From Poriferisodalis sp965221945 (lineage in GTDB: Bacteria > Actinomycetota > Acidimicrobiia > Acidimicrobiales > Poriferisodalaceae): a DNA stretch of 64,000 bases. Both the position numbers and the translations under genes were made by a program. The notes under the pieces were generated by a model, which saw only the letters and a list, made by a program, of their open reading frames with translations, did not search any database and was not told the origin of the DNA. The stretch covers positions 620,001 to 684,000 of the forward strand of contig NZ_OZ244925.1 of the NCBI RefSeq assembly GCF_965221945.1, read 5' to 3'. This document shows positions 49,403 to 59,259 of the stretch, one piece after another. The stretch's first letter is position 1. Each line of letters begins with the position of its first letter.

Positions 49403-51511
49403 GTGAACGCACAGACCCACAGCGAGCTTGCGAACTTCATCTGGGACATCTGCAATCTGCTGCGCGGCCCTTACAAGCGCAACGAGTACCGCAAGGTGAT
49501 ACTGCCGCTGACGGTGCTGCGCCGTTTCGACTGCGTGCTCGCGGAGACCAAGGATGACGTGCTCGTTGCGGCCAGGGTGCATGCCCGCCAGTCCGAGAAC
49601 GTGCGCCACCAGTTGCTGGCATCCGCGGCGCAGCGGCCGTTCTACAACACGTCCCCGTTCGACTTCGCCCGGCTGCTCGACGACCCCGACCAGATCGCGG
49701 CGAACCTGCACGCGTACATCGCTGCGTACTCGCCGAACGTGCGCGACATCATGGCCAGCTTCGACTTCGGCACCCAGGTCGACCGACTCGCCGAGCGCCA
49801 GCGGCTGTTCCAGGTGATCCAGCGGTTCGCGAACCTCGACCTGTCACCGCAGCGTGTGGACAACATGCAGATGGGCTATGTGTTCGAGGAGCTGATCCGC
49901 ATCGGTGCCGAGCAGTCGAATGAGGAAGCCGGCGAGCACTTCACGCCCCGCGAGGTGATCCGGCTCATGGTCAGCCTGCTGCTGTCGCCCGAGCCTGACC
50001 TGGGCAAGGCTCACGTCGTCAAGACCATCTATGACCCCGCGTGCGGCACAGGCGGCATGCTCAGCGTCGCCGAGGACTTCCTGCGCAGCCACAACGCCGA
50101 CGCGAGACCGCATCTGTTCGGGCAGGACATCAACAACGAGTCCTGGGCGGTGTGCCGCTCGGACATGCTCATCAAGGGCGAGAACGCCGACAACATCAGG
50201 CTGGGCGACTCGTTCACCGCTGACGGCTACAAGCACAAGTCAGACGACACCCGGTGGACGTTCGACTACATGCTGGCCAACCCGCCCTTCGGTGTCGAGT
50301 GGAAACAGCAGCAGCAGACCATCAAGAACGAACGCGACACGCTCGGCTACCAGGGCCGCTTCGGAGCGGGCCTGCCGCGCATCAACGACGGCTCGCTGCT
50401 GTTCCTCCAGCACATGCTGTCCAAGATGGCACCCGTCGCCGCTGACGGCACGGGGGGCAGCCGCATCGCGATCGTGTTCAACGGGTCGCCGTTGTTCACC
50501 GGCGACGCAGGAAGCGGCGAGAGCGAGATCAGGCGCTGGATCATCGAGAACGACTGGCTCGAAGCGATCATCGCCCTGCCTGACCAGCTCTTCTACAACA
50601 CCGGCATCTCGACCTACATCTGGGTACTGACCAACCGTAAGGAGGAGCACCGCCGCGGCAAGGTCCAACTCATCGACGCCCGCAAGTTCTACATAAAGAT
50701 GCGCCGCAGTCTCGGCAACAAGCGCATCGAACTGTCGGACGACCAGATCGCGGACCTGACACGCATCCACGGCAGCTTCAACGACGGCGAGACACGCGAC
50801 GTCACCGACGAAAACCCCATCACCCACGAACCGCGCACCCGTCCACGGGTGGTCAGCAAGGTGTTCGACAACGACGACTTCGGCTACCGCAAGATCACCG
50901 TCGAACGCCCCCTGCGGCTCAACTTCGCCGTCACCCCCGAGCGCATCGCCCGCATAGAGGACCAGACCACGTTCGCCAAACTCGCCGCCAGCAAGAAGGC
51001 TCCAGGTCCAGCCCACGACGTCGAAGTCTCCGAAGGCAAGGCCCACCAGCAAGCCATCCGCGACACGCTCGCAACCCTCGCTGACACCACCAGCGGGGAG
51101 ATCATCACGAACCGTGACGAATTCACGGCGCGGCTTCGAGCAGCCGCCGAAGCACACAGCGTCAAGCTGTCCAAGCCCGAAATCACGGCAGTCCTCGCAG
51201 CGCTCAGCGAACGCGACCCCCAAGCCGACATCTGCGAGGACAACAAAGGCAGACGAGAACCAGACACGGGGCTGCGCGACACCGAGAACGTCCCGCTCAG
51301 CGAGGACATCGACGACTACATGGAACGCGAAGTCCGCCCTCACGTTCCTGACGCCTGGCTCGACCACGACAAGACCAAGACGGGCTACGAAATCCCCCTC
51401 AACCGCCACTTCTACGTCTACGAACCCCCAAGGCCCCTCGAAGTCATCGAAGCCGACCTCAAGACACTCGAAACCGAGATCGGGCAACTGCTTGCCGAGG
51501 TCACGGCATGA
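49403..51511 (+). CDS. hsdM: Type I restriction-modification system, DNA methyltransferase subunit HsdM
   Basis: A 702-residue N6-adenine methyltransferase. The N-terminal helical domain begins FIWDICNLLRGPYKRNEYRK. The SAM motif DPACGTGGM is near residue 210 and the catalytic NPPFG near 293; both are intact. The C-terminal 200 residues are a long tail with helical character (about 510-700), longer than the 500-residue type I enzymes. The GTG at 49403 has GGAGG five bases upstream. In the uninterrupted locus the stop overlapped the hsdS start as ATGA, showing translational coupling. It methylates the host site in complex with HsdS. Confidence 0.93.
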   Translation: MNAQTHSELANFIWDICNLLRGPYKRNEYRKVILPLTVLRRFDCVLAETKDDVLVAARVHARQSENVRHQLLASAAQRPFYNTSPFDFARLLDDPDQIAANLHAYIAAYSPNVRDIMASFDFGTQVDRLAERQRLFQVIQRFANLDLSPQRVDNMQMGYVFEELIRIGAEQSNEEAGEHFTPREVIRLMVSLLLSPEPDLGKAHVVKTIYDPACGTGGMLSVAEDFLRSHNADARPHLFGQDINNESWAVCRSDMLIKGENADNIRLGDSFTADGYKHKSDDTRWTFDYMLANPPFGVEWKQQQQTIKNERDTLGYQGRFGAGLPRINDGSLLFLQHMLSKMAPVAADGTGGSRIAIVFNGSPLFTGDAGSGESEIRRWIIENDWLEAIIALPDQLFYNTGISTYIWVLTNRKEEHRRGKVQLIDARKFYIKMRRSLGNKRIELSDDQIADLTRIHGSFNDGETRDVTDENPITHEPRTRPRVVSKVFDNDDFGYRKITVERPLRLNFAVTPERIARIEDQTTFAKLAASKKAPGPAHDVEVSEGKAHQQAIRDTLATLADTTSGEIITNRDEFTARLRAAAEAHSVKLSKPEITAVLAALSERDPQADICEDNKGRREPDTGLRDTENVPLSEDIDDYMEREVRPHVPDAWLDHDKTKTGYEIPLNRHFYVYEPPRPLEVIEADLKTLETEIGQLLAEVTA

Positions 51512-51527
51512 AGCAGGCATACGCTAG
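51508..51527 (+). pseudogene. hsdS: 5' fragment of hsdS cut off by the IS element
   Basis: The original hsdS start is the ATG at 51508, overlapping the hsdM stop (ATGA). Six complete codons plus two bases (M-K-Q-A-Y-A-) lie before the IS. Removing the IS and one copy of CTAG joins this fragment in frame to 53213, giving MKQAYASCRASAIEWFGDMP, a normal HsdS N-terminus. Confidence 0.9.
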
Positions 51528-53208
51528 CCCTGATTATTCACGAGAATGCTGTTGATCGTATTTTCGGTGTGGGTTGCGCCCGGTTTGGTGGTGTGGGGCT
51601 GTCGGGGTGTCGGCGGGAGCGTCTCAGAGGGGTCGATGGCCTTGGTGTTGGTGCTCGGGCGGGTGTCGGGTGGGTGTGGGGGCGTGGCGGGGCTGTCCCG
51701 CCGGGGCAGGCGTCGAGCAGAGCAGGTCGGCTGGGGAGTCAGCGGGGGTGGGCGATGGCGAGGAGTGCTTTGGCGCCGGGGTGCTGTTGGGGCAGCCGCA
51801 AGAGGGCGCGCCGTGCGCTGTGGCACACCAGGGCGGGCAGGTGCCATAGCTGCCAGCGGAGCCGTTTGGGGGCTGCTCGGCGCAGCGCGCCGGTGAGGCA
51901 TGCGTTCTGGAACCAGCCCACGAGCGCGAGACCGATCATGGACATGGCGGCCCAGGCGCTGTTCGCGTGCCAGTCTGTGAACGGCATGCGCGTCAGGCCG
52001 CTGTCTTTGAGCCGGCGTACGGCGTTCTCGACGTCGGCGTGTGAGCGCATCAGCTGGTCCAGTTGCACGGCGCTGCGGGGCTGGTCGGTGAGGAATCCCC
52101 AGTAGCGGAAGTTGTCGCTGGGGAACAGGGTGCGCTGCGCTCCGGGGTGGCGCGGCTCGCGGCGCACCACCAGCCGTGTGCGCTGCGGCCACCCCGACAG
52201 GTCCGCGAGGTCGGTGAGGTCCGCGACCTGAGCGGCGCGTCGCTTGCGCTGGCCGGGCCGCTTCGGGGCGTTGTGCCAGCGGTCCGGGTCGCCCAGCCCG
52301 GCGCGGATGGCTGCTTCTATGCCGCGATTCGACCGCGCCGACACCGCGTAGCCGATGTTGCGGTCACGCAGCTTCGCGGCGAGTGCGGGCGAGCATCCCG
52401 CAGCGTCGACGCGCACCACCAGCGCACGCCCCACGAGACTGTCGTCGTCGCCTTCGCGGTGGCCTGCGGCGTCGGGCTCGGGCAGCGTCGCCACCGCGGC
52501 GTCGATCACTTCGAGGTGATCGGCGATGTCGTTCGCTGCGGCGTTGCCGGGCCGCTGCTTTATCCACAGCGGCTCCCCGTCCGCGGTGGAGCACACCATC
52601 GGATGGAACCCGAACCCGCCCTTGTAATGGGGCGCAGCGCCCGCCTTGTTCTCCGAGTGGACCTCCAACAATGTCGAGTCGACATCGACCACCAGCGGGC
52701 CGCTGCGGTCACGGTCGGCCCACAACCGCTCGCGCACCACTGCGGCCGCGCCCAACAGCGCCGCCGGGCCGCTCGCGCCCAGGCCCGTGATCGTGCGGTA
52801 CAGCGTCGAGTCCGACGCCACGTCGCCGAACAGCTCCCGCTGAGCGCGCAGATACTCGATATCGGTGCACGCCTCACCGCCGGCGGCCAGCATCAACAAT
52901 CCATGGACCAGCACCTCGCCACGGTCATGAACCGGGGCCCGCTCGCCCCGTGGGGGCACCGCGGCCGACAGCGCCTCGGTCAGCCCGACACGGTCCGCGA
53001 AACCGCCCAAAGCGAACAGCCCCGCACCCCACACCACCCGGTCCCCGCCGCCTGCCAGACACGCGTTTGTGACACTGCTAGGTTTCACCTCGGAGATGCC
53101 CCCCTGAAACTGCGGATGCTTTCATTGCAGATATGCATCGTTGCAGGTCAGAGGGGCTTTTCCGCGGACCCGGACAAACCACTCCGCCCGGCTCGTGAAT
53201 AATCAGGG
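51528..53208 (-). mobile_element. Complete IS1380-family insertion sequence in hsdS
   Basis: The element is 1681 bp, bounded by perfect 17-bp inverted repeats (CCCTGATTATTCACGAG at 51528-51544 and its complement at 53192-53208). A 4-bp target duplication CTAG flanks both sides (51524-51527 and 53209-53212). It carries one transposase gene on the minus strand, opposite to hsdS. Perfect ends, an intact transposase frame and exact target duplication point to a recent insertion. Confidence 0.95.
51739..53088 (-). CDS. IS1380-family transposase
   Basis: A 449-residue DDE transposase. The likely first aspartate lies in VVDVDSTLLEVHSENKAG; FGFHPMVCSTADGEPL and PGNAAANDIADHL follow as in IS1380 relatives; the YREK-like region is replaced by FPSDNFRYWGFLTD and RSHADVENAVRRLKDSGL, which contains the expected glutamate. 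The C-terminus is basic (RALLRLPQQHPGAKALL). The start is a GTG at 53088. The frame is intact, so the element could still move. The 194 bp between its stop and the left end carry no gene. Confidence 0.92.
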   Translation of the reverse strand: MKPSSVTNACLAGGGDRVVWGAGLFALGGFADRVGLTEALSAAVPPRGERAPVHDRGEVLVHGLLMLAAGGEACTDIEYLRAQRELFGDVASDSTLYRTITGLGASGPAALLGAAAVVRERLWADRDRSGPLVVDVDSTLLEVHSENKAGAAPHYKGGFGFHPMVCSTADGEPLWIKQRPGNAAANDIADHLEVIDAAVATLPEPDAAGHREGDDDSLVGRALVVRVDAAGCSPALAAKLRDRNIGYAVSARSNRGIEAAIRAGLGDPDRWHNAPKRPGQRKRRAAQVADLTDLADLSGWPQRTRLVVRREPRHPGAQRTLFPSDNFRYWGFLTDQPRSAVQLDQLMRSHADVENAVRRLKDSGLTRMPFTDWHANSAWAAMSMIGLALVGWFQNACLTGALRRAAPKRLRWQLWHLPALVCHSARRALLRLPQQHPGAKALLAIAHPR

Positions 53209-53246
53209 CTAGTTGCCGCGCCTCGGCCATCGAGTGGTTTGGCGAT

Positions 53247-54497
53247 ATGCCGGAGCATTGGGAGTTAGTTGCGCTGCGCTGGCTCTCGAGGCGATATGCC
53301 GGAGGAACTCCTGATCGCAGTAATCCTCAGTACTGGGATGAGGGCACCATTCCGTGGATCAACTCCGGCGCAGTTAACCAGGGACTCATCACTCAGCCTT
53401 CGGCGCTGATTAGTGACGAAGGATTCAGGGCTAGCAGCGCCAAGTGGATTCCTGCAGGCGCTCTCGTCATCGCCCTTGCAGGCCAAGGCAGGACAAAGGG
53501 TATGGTCGCTCAACTGGCTACTGCGACAACCTGCAATCAGTCGATGTCGGCGGTGATTCCAAACGAACGCGCGCATGCCCGCTATCTCTTTTGGCTACTC
53601 GAATCTCAGTATGACGTGTTGCGAAATCTAGCTGGGGGAGAGCAGCGAGATGGGCTGAATTTGCAAGATATTGGTGGATTGCGCATTCTGCTTCCGCCTC
53701 TAAGCGAGCAACGTGCGATCGCATCATTCCTCGACTCCGAAACCGCCCGCATCGACAAGCTGATCACGATGCAGGAGTCGCTCATCGAGCGGCTCGACGA
53801 GTATCGGCTCGCGTTGATCACGAGAGTGGTGACCAAGGGGCTGCCGCCCGAGGCTGCCGAGGCCGCCGGGCTGGACCCGACGCCGGCGCTCAAGGACTCG
53901 GGGGTGGAGTGGCTCGGGGAGGTGCCGGAGCATTGGGAGACTAAATCCTTGTTCCGCGCCGTCATATTCCAGCGTGGTCATGATCTCCCCAATGATGTAC
54001 GCGAGCCAGGAACTGTGCCAGTTGTTTCGTCTGCCGGAGTCTCCGGCAACCACGCCGAGGCGGCCGCTACCGGTCCTGCGATTGTGACAGGGCGATATGG
54101 CTCGATTGGAGATTTCTATGTCATCGACGGCCCTTTCTGGCCATTGAACACGAGCCTCTACAGCATCAATCTCCGTGGCAACGACGTGACGTTTCTAATC
54201 TTCCTGCTGAGGAGCCTCAAGCCATTGTTCATCGCCAACGCAGAAAAGTCGGCAGTCCCCGGCGTCGACCGCAATGACATTCACGAAATCCAAGTAGTGA
54301 TTCCTGGACGAGATGAACAGGAGGCCATCGCTGACTACCTCAAAACGATGTCCGAGCGCATCGACGCTCTGAGAGCGAAGGCCGAGTTGTCGATCGAGCG
54401 CCTGTCGGAGTACCGCTCGGCGCTGGTGTCAGCGGCGGTGACGGGCAAGATCGATGTGCGAGAGGCGGCGCTGGCTGGTTCTGGGGGTGGTGTGTGA
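53247..54497 (+). CDS. hsdS: Type I restriction-modification specificity subunit HsdS (5' end displaced by an IS)
   Basis: The remaining 416 residues contain two target-recognition domains and two conserved spacer regions. The first recognition domain starts at MPEHWELVALRWLS; the first spacer is LPPLSEQRAIASFLDSETAR with LITMQESLIERLDEYR; the second domain starts GVEWLGEVPEHWETKSL; the last spacer is RDEQEAIADYLKTMSERID with SIERLSEYRSALVSAAVTG. Only about 18 residues before the first domain are lost. The ATG at 53247 could restart translation, so recognition may survive, but coupling to hsdM is broken and expression would depend on the IS or read-through. The coding sequence of the first recognition domain is less GC-rich than its neighbours, typical of exchanged specificity domains. 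Confidence 0.85.
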   Translation: MPEHWELVALRWLSRRYAGGTPDRSNPQYWDEGTIPWINSGAVNQGLITQPSALISDEGFRASSAKWIPAGALVIALAGQGRTKGMVAQLATATTCNQSMSAVIPNERAHARYLFWLLESQYDVLRNLAGGEQRDGLNLQDIGGLRILLPPLSEQRAIASFLDSETARIDKLITMQESLIERLDEYRLALITRVVTKGLPPEAAEAAGLDPTPALKDSGVEWLGEVPEHWETKSLFRAVIFQRGHDLPNDVREPGTVPVVSSAGVSGNHAEAAATGPAIVTGRYGSIGDFYVIDGPFWPLNTSLYSINLRGNDVTFLIFLLRSLKPLFIANAEKSAVPGVDRNDIHEIQVVIPGRDEQEAIADYLKTMSERIDALRAKAELSIERLSEYRSALVSAAVTGKIDVREAALAGSGGGV

Positions 54498-57400
54498 TGT
54501 CTTCGCAGACTTCTGAGCAGGCGTTCGAGTCGTCGGTGGAGTCGATGCTGGCTGATGTGGGCTGGGTGTCGGTGACGCCGGATGAGTGGGATGTGGATCG
54601 GGCGTTGTTCCCGGCTCGTGTGATCTTGTTCGTGCGGGCGACGCAGCCGGAGTTGTGGGAGCAGGCCGAGAAGTCCCAGGGCGCTGAGCTTGAGCCGCGG
54701 CTGCTGGAGCGCCTGTGCAAGGAACTCGATCTGAAAGGCACCTTGGAGGTGCTGCGTCATGGCTTCAAGTTCGTGGGCCAAATGTTCCGGCTGGCGTACT
54801 TCAAGCCGGCCCATGGCCTGAACCCCGATGCGCTGGCGCTGTTCGGGGCGAACGAGTTGACGGTGACTCGGCAGGCTCGTTGTCATCCGGGCAAGAACGA
54901 CACGGTTGATTTGCTGCTTGCGCTCAACGGTGTGCCGGTGGCGACGTGCGAGTTGAAGAACCCGACGACGGGTCAGACGTGGAAGGACGCGATCAGTCAG
55001 TACCGCTCTGATCGTGAGCCGGGTGCGCCGTTGTTCCGGTTCGGCAAGCGGGCTTTGGTGCATTTCGCAGCGGACCCTGACGAGGTGCACATGACGACGC
55101 GGCTCGCGAAGGGCGAGACGCGGTTCTTGCCGTTCAACCGGGGCAGCCATCCCGGCGAGGTGCGATGCGGTGCGGGCAACCCTGCTCATCCGTTGGGGCC
55201 TCGGACGGGCTACTTCTGGGGTGAGGTGCTGGAGCGGGACCGGTTCTTGGAGATTCTTGGCTCGTTCATGTTCACTGAGCGCCGCGAGGAGAAGGTCGTC
55301 GACGCGAAGGGCACTCGCACCGTCAAACGCGAGACGCTGGTCTTTCCCCGCTATCACCAATTGGGCTCGGTGAGCCTGATGGTGGAGACCGCCCGCACTG
55401 AGGGGGCAGGGCGCAACTATCTGGTGCAGCATTCGGCGGGCAGCGGCAAGACGAACTCGATCTCGTGGCTGGCTCATCGCCTCTCCAGCCTGCACACCGC
55501 CAGCGACGACAAGGTGTTCGACTGCGTTGTGGTGATCACCGACCGGCGTGTGCTCGATGCGCAGCTTCAGGACGCGATCGCCCAGATCGAGCACACCCAA
55601 GGGGTGGTGCAGGCCATCGACGAGGACTCCGCCCAGCTTGCCAAGGCCCTGGTGGACGACACCAAGATCGTCATCACGACGTTGCAGAAGTTCCCGTTCG
55701 TGATGGACGGCCTGATGCGCATCGCCGGCGCGGACTCCCCTGACACGGCCAGCGAGGCTGAGAGCGCTCAGGCTGCTGGGTGGGCGCAAGGGCTGGCGTC
55801 GGGGCGTTACGCGATCATCGTGGACGAGGCGCATTCGAGCCAGACCGGCGACACCGCCCATCAGATGAAGCAGCTTCTCGGAGCCGGAGCGCTCGCTGGC
55901 GGCGACGATCCGCAGGACTGGCAGGACGGGCTGAACGCGGTGGTGGAGTCACGCGGCCCGCAGGAGAACCTGAGCTTCTTCGCGTTCACCGCGACGCCGA
56001 AGGGCAAGACGATCGAGCTTTTCGGGCGTCCGGGGGCGGACGGCAAGCCGGTGCCGTTCCACACCTACAGCATGCGCCAGGCGATCGAGGAGGGCTTCAT
56101 CCTCGACGTGCTGGGCAACTACACCGACTACGACACGTACTTCAAGCTGGTCAACACCGCCGAGAGCGACGACGACTTCCCCAAGCGGCGCACCGCGACC
56201 AAGCTCAACAAGTTCGTCACCTTGCACGAGCACAACCTGTCCCAGAAGACCGAGATCATCGTCGAGCACTTCCGCAATCAGGTGATGCACGCCATGGGAG
56301 GCAAGGCCAAGGCGATGGTGGTGGCGGGGTCGCGGCTGCACGCCGTGCGGTACATGAACCACTTCACCCGCTACATCGAAGAGCACGGCTATGACGACGT
56401 GCGCCCGCTGGTGGCGTTCAGCGGCACCGTCACCGACCCCCACACCGGCGCTGAGTACACCGAGCCGAAGATGAACACCGACGTCGTGTCGGGCAAACCG
56501 ATCAGCGAAGCCGCGCTGCCGGGCCGGTTCGCTTCGCCGGACTACCAGATACTGCTCGTCGCGGAGAAGTACCAGACCGGGTTCGACCAGCCGCTGCTGC
56601 AAGCCATGTACGTGGACAAGCCCCTGTCAGGGGTGCATGCGGTGCAGACGCTCTCGCGGCTCAACCGCATCGCCGCAGGCAAGCAGCCCCCATTCGTCTT
56701 GGACTTCGTGAACTCGCCGTCTGACATCGCCGCGGCGTTCGGCCCATATTTCGACGTCGCCGAGTTGCGCGAGCAGTCCGACCCCTACCAACTGGACACC
56801 CTCGCCCACGAACTCGGCCAAGCGAACGTGTACCAGCAGTCCGAGGTGGACGACTTCGCGTCGGTGTTCTACCTGCCCGCCCATCGCCAGCAGCCGACCG
56901 ACCACGCCCGCCTCGAAGCCGCCCTGCAGCCCGCACGTGACCGCTTCGCCGCCCTCGACGACGAACAAACCCAAGAAGAATTCCGGGACCGGCTCACCGC
57001 ATACGTGCGGCTCTACACGTTCCTGAGCCAGATCATCCCGTATGCCGACTGCGAACTCGAACGGCTCTATTCCTATGGCCGCATGCTGCTGCCCCGCCTG
57101 GCCGCACCCGACGGCGGCGACCCCATCGACCTCGGCGGCGATGTCGAACTGGAGTACTACCGCATCCAGAAAATCTCCAGCGGAGCCATCAGCCTCGACA
57201 GCGACGACGCCACCGTCACCAGCCCCACCGCAGTCGGCACCGGCACCGCCGAAGAGGAAACCGAGCCGCTGTCCCAGATCATCGAGCGCCTCAACCACCT
57301 CTTCGGCACCGACTTCGACGACACCGACCGCCTGTTCCTCGAAGCAGTCCACAACGACGCCATGCAAGAAGACGACATGCTCGTCACCGCACGAGCCAAC

Positions 57401-57577
57401 GACTTCGACAAGTTTTTCCTTGCCCAACGCGCACGCCTGCGAGAACTCATGCTCGACCGCCTCGCAGAGAACGAAGCACTCGTCAACAAGTGCCACAACG
57501 ACGGCGACGTCGGCGACGTCGTGGACTACGGGATGATGCAGGCCATCTTCGGCAGCGCCAACGCCGAAGAGCGCTGA
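54497..57577 (+). CDS. hsdR: Type I restriction enzyme subunit HsdR
   Basis: A 1026-residue motor-nuclease. The N-terminal nuclease domain has the PD-(D/E)XK core (NDTVDLLLALNG then CELKN near 151). The helicase has motif I AGSGKTNS (near 315), motif II VDEAHSSQ (near 442), motif III FTATPKGKT, and motif VI QTLSRLNRIAAGK. It translocates and cuts DNA lacking HsdM methylation when bound to HsdM-HsdS. The ATG shares its A with the hsdS stop; a GTG three bases earlier is an alternative. The gene is intact, so a loss of HsdS function would leave it idle rather than toxic. A fused AAA-DUF4435 gene starts 17 bases after. Confidence 0.93.
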   Translation: MSSQTSEQAFESSVESMLADVGWVSVTPDEWDVDRALFPARVILFVRATQPELWEQAEKSQGAELEPRLLERLCKELDLKGTLEVLRHGFKFVGQMFRLAYFKPAHGLNPDALALFGANELTVTRQARCHPGKNDTVDLLLALNGVPVATCELKNPTTGQTWKDAISQYRSDREPGAPLFRFGKRALVHFAADPDEVHMTTRLAKGETRFLPFNRGSHPGEVRCGAGNPAHPLGPRTGYFWGEVLERDRFLEILGSFMFTERREEKVVDAKGTRTVKRETLVFPRYHQLGSVSLMVETARTEGAGRNYLVQHSAGSGKTNSISWLAHRLSSLHTASDDKVFDCVVVITDRRVLDAQLQDAIAQIEHTQGVVQAIDEDSAQLAKALVDDTKIVITTLQKFPFVMDGLMRIAGADSPDTASEAESAQAAGWAQGLASGRYAIIVDEAHSSQTGDTAHQMKQLLGAGALAGGDDPQDWQDGLNAVVESRGPQENLSFFAFTATPKGKTIELFGRPGADGKPVPFHTYSMRQAIEEGFILDVLGNYTDYDTYFKLVNTAESDDDFPKRRTATKLNKFVTLHEHNLSQKTEIIVEHFRNQVMHAMGGKAKAMVVAGSRLHAVRYMNHFTRYIEEHGYDDVRPLVAFSGTVTDPHTGAEYTEPKMNTDVVSGKPISEAALPGRFASPDYQILLVAEKYQTGFDQPLLQAMYVDKPLSGVHAVQTLSRLNRIAAGKQPPFVLDFVNSPSDIAAAFGPYFDVAELREQSDPYQLDTLAHELGQANVYQQSEVDDFASVFYLPAHRQQPTDHARLEAALQPARDRFAALDDEQTQEEFRDRLTAYVRLYTFLSQIIPYADCELERLYSYGRMLLPRLAAPDGGDPIDLGGDVELEYYRIQKISSGAISLDSDDATVTSPTAVGTGTAEEETEPLSQIIERLNHLFGTDFDDTDRLFLEAVHNDAMQEDDMLVTARANDFDKFFLAQRARLRELMLDRLAENEALVNKCHNDGDVGDVVDYGMMQAIFGSANAEER

Positions 57578-57594
57578 GGCATCCGGGGGCAGCC

Positions 57595-59169
57595 ATGACG
57601 AGATCGCTCTCGATTCCCACCGTCCGAGGTCAGGCCGTTGAAATCAACCTGGACTCGGAGAACAACGCCCTGTTCGTCCTGGGCGCCAATGGGTCAGGCA
57701 AGTCAGCATTGCTGCATTGGCTCTATCAGCGGCATCAGCGTCGACGATCTGACGGCACGTATGCGTTGCGACGCATCAAGGCGCACCGCATGACGAGCCT
57801 GACGACCAACCGAGTGGACATCAGCGCGAGTTCATATGCGACCCAGTTGGAGCGAGCCGATCAGGACGATCTCTCCGAATACGGCCGCTATGTTGACCAG
57901 AGCGCCCCGAATCGCGCACAGAGCATCGTCTACGAGCTGCAGCGAGCCGAAATCGGGCTATTGGCCCGCATCGGACGACAGGCCCGGAGTGCTCATGCGG
58001 GCAGGACAGGCTTTGCGGCGGTCGAGAAGACCGTTGACGAGAGCATCAGTCCGATCGAGATCATCAATGGTCTGTTCCAATCAGCGGGTCTGGAAGTCCG
58101 AATAGAGATTCCTGAGAGTGATCCAGACTCGCTCTTGGCGCGTCACCGCAAGTCGGACACTCCGTACGGAATTGAGCAACTCTCAGACGGGGAGCGCAGC
58201 GCTCTTCTGCTGGCTGCACAGATTCTGAGCGCACCCGCTGGCACCTTGTTCTTGATCGATGAGCCGGAGCGTCACCTGCACCGTTCGATTGCAGGCCCGC
58301 TCCTGTCAGGCATATTCGCTGCGAAGCGAGACTGCGAATTCGTCGTGGCAACCCACAAAATCTCGCTACCACAAGACTGCCAGGACGCTCATGTCCTGCT
58401 GCTGCGTGGTTGGGAGCCTCAAAAGAACGGCCCTCAAACCTGGGATGCCGACCTCATGGCACCCGATGCTGACATCGACGACGACATCAAGCTCGACATC
58501 TGGGGCGCCCGCCGACATCTCGTGTACGTCGAAGGCAAACGGCACAGCTTGGACAAGCGCATCTACGAGGCGGTATTCCCCCAGGCGACCTTCGTAGCAC
58601 GCGAAGGCTGGCAACAGGTCGTCGCAGCCGTCAGGGCGGCACACGAGTCACGCGACCTGCACTGGCTGCAAGTGCACGCGTTGATCGACCGAGACCGCCA
58701 CGAAGACGACACGCTCGATGAAGGAGCGCGTCAACTGGTGTGCCAACTCGGGTGCTACGCGATCGAGTCGATCTACTACTGCGCCGAAGCGCAGCGCAGC
58801 GTCGGCGTTGCTCCCGCAAAGGATGCGGGCGCAAGGATCGAGGACCGGCTCGCTGCGGCCCGAGAAGCGGTCCTAGCGGAAGCGCCCACACTCGAATCGA
58901 TCGGATACGTGGACCGCGAGCGCCTGCGCCGCCACATCGAGTCCGAAGATGCCGATGCGATCATCGCGAACTACCCCATCAGCAAGAGCGACATCCCGAA
59001 ACGAATCGCGACGAGCCTCGGATTCCCCACCAGGAAGGCGTACGAGCAAGCGGTCCGAATTGCGCTGCGCGGCGATGAGGCGCTCAGAACGCATGTGGCG
59101 GCTATGTGCGCTGAGTTGGGCGACGCCCTCCGACAAGCTGATCAGGAGCCGCAACCGGACGCCGCATGA
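57595..59169 (+). CDS. Fused AAA ATPase-DUF4435 protein (PARIS-like, AriA-AriB in one chain)
   Basis: A 524-residue protein. Residues 1-285 form an ABC-type ATPase: Walker A GANGSGKS (31-38), signature LSDGERSALLLAAQI (near 195), Walker B LFLIDEPERHLH (near 220) and H-loop VVATHKISL. Residues 300-500 resemble DUF4435: HLVYVEGKRHSLDKRIYE (near 309-326) and HALIDRDRHEDD (near 361), a Toprim-like acidic pair. This combination is the PARIS anti-phage system, normally two genes but known in fused form, which senses phage anti-restriction proteins and shuts the cell down. Here it lies 17 bp after hsdR, in the same orientation, which fits guarding this type I system. The start ATG follows GGGGG. At 524 residues it is shorter than most two-gene pairs combined. 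Confidence 0.78.
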   Translation: MTRSLSIPTVRGQAVEINLDSENNALFVLGANGSGKSALLHWLYQRHQRRRSDGTYALRRIKAHRMTSLTTNRVDISASSYATQLERADQDDLSEYGRYVDQSAPNRAQSIVYELQRAEIGLLARIGRQARSAHAGRTGFAAVEKTVDESISPIEIINGLFQSAGLEVRIEIPESDPDSLLARHRKSDTPYGIEQLSDGERSALLLAAQILSAPAGTLFLIDEPERHLHRSIAGPLLSGIFAAKRDCEFVVATHKISLPQDCQDAHVLLLRGWEPQKNGPQTWDADLMAPDADIDDDIKLDIWGARRHLVYVEGKRHSLDKRIYEAVFPQATFVAREGWQQVVAAVRAAHESRDLHWLQVHALIDRDRHEDDTLDEGARQLVCQLGCYAIESIYYCAEAQRSVGVAPAKDAGARIEDRLAAAREAVLAEAPTLESIGYVDRERLRRHIESEDADAIIANYPISKSDIPKRIATSLGFPTRKAYEQAVRIALRGDEALRTHVAAMCAELGDALRQADQEPQPDAA

Positions 59170-59259
59170 CGCGGCGGCGCTGCGGTCGGCTCACGGTGGG
59201 CAGTTAGATATTGCCGGGAGTCGCACTCCCACAGGCACTAAGAGAACGGCTGGGGCGCA

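Noticed and set aside
52063..53202. 379-residue plus-strand frame inside the IS element
   Set aside because: It is antisense to the IS1380 transposase and Arg/His-rich.
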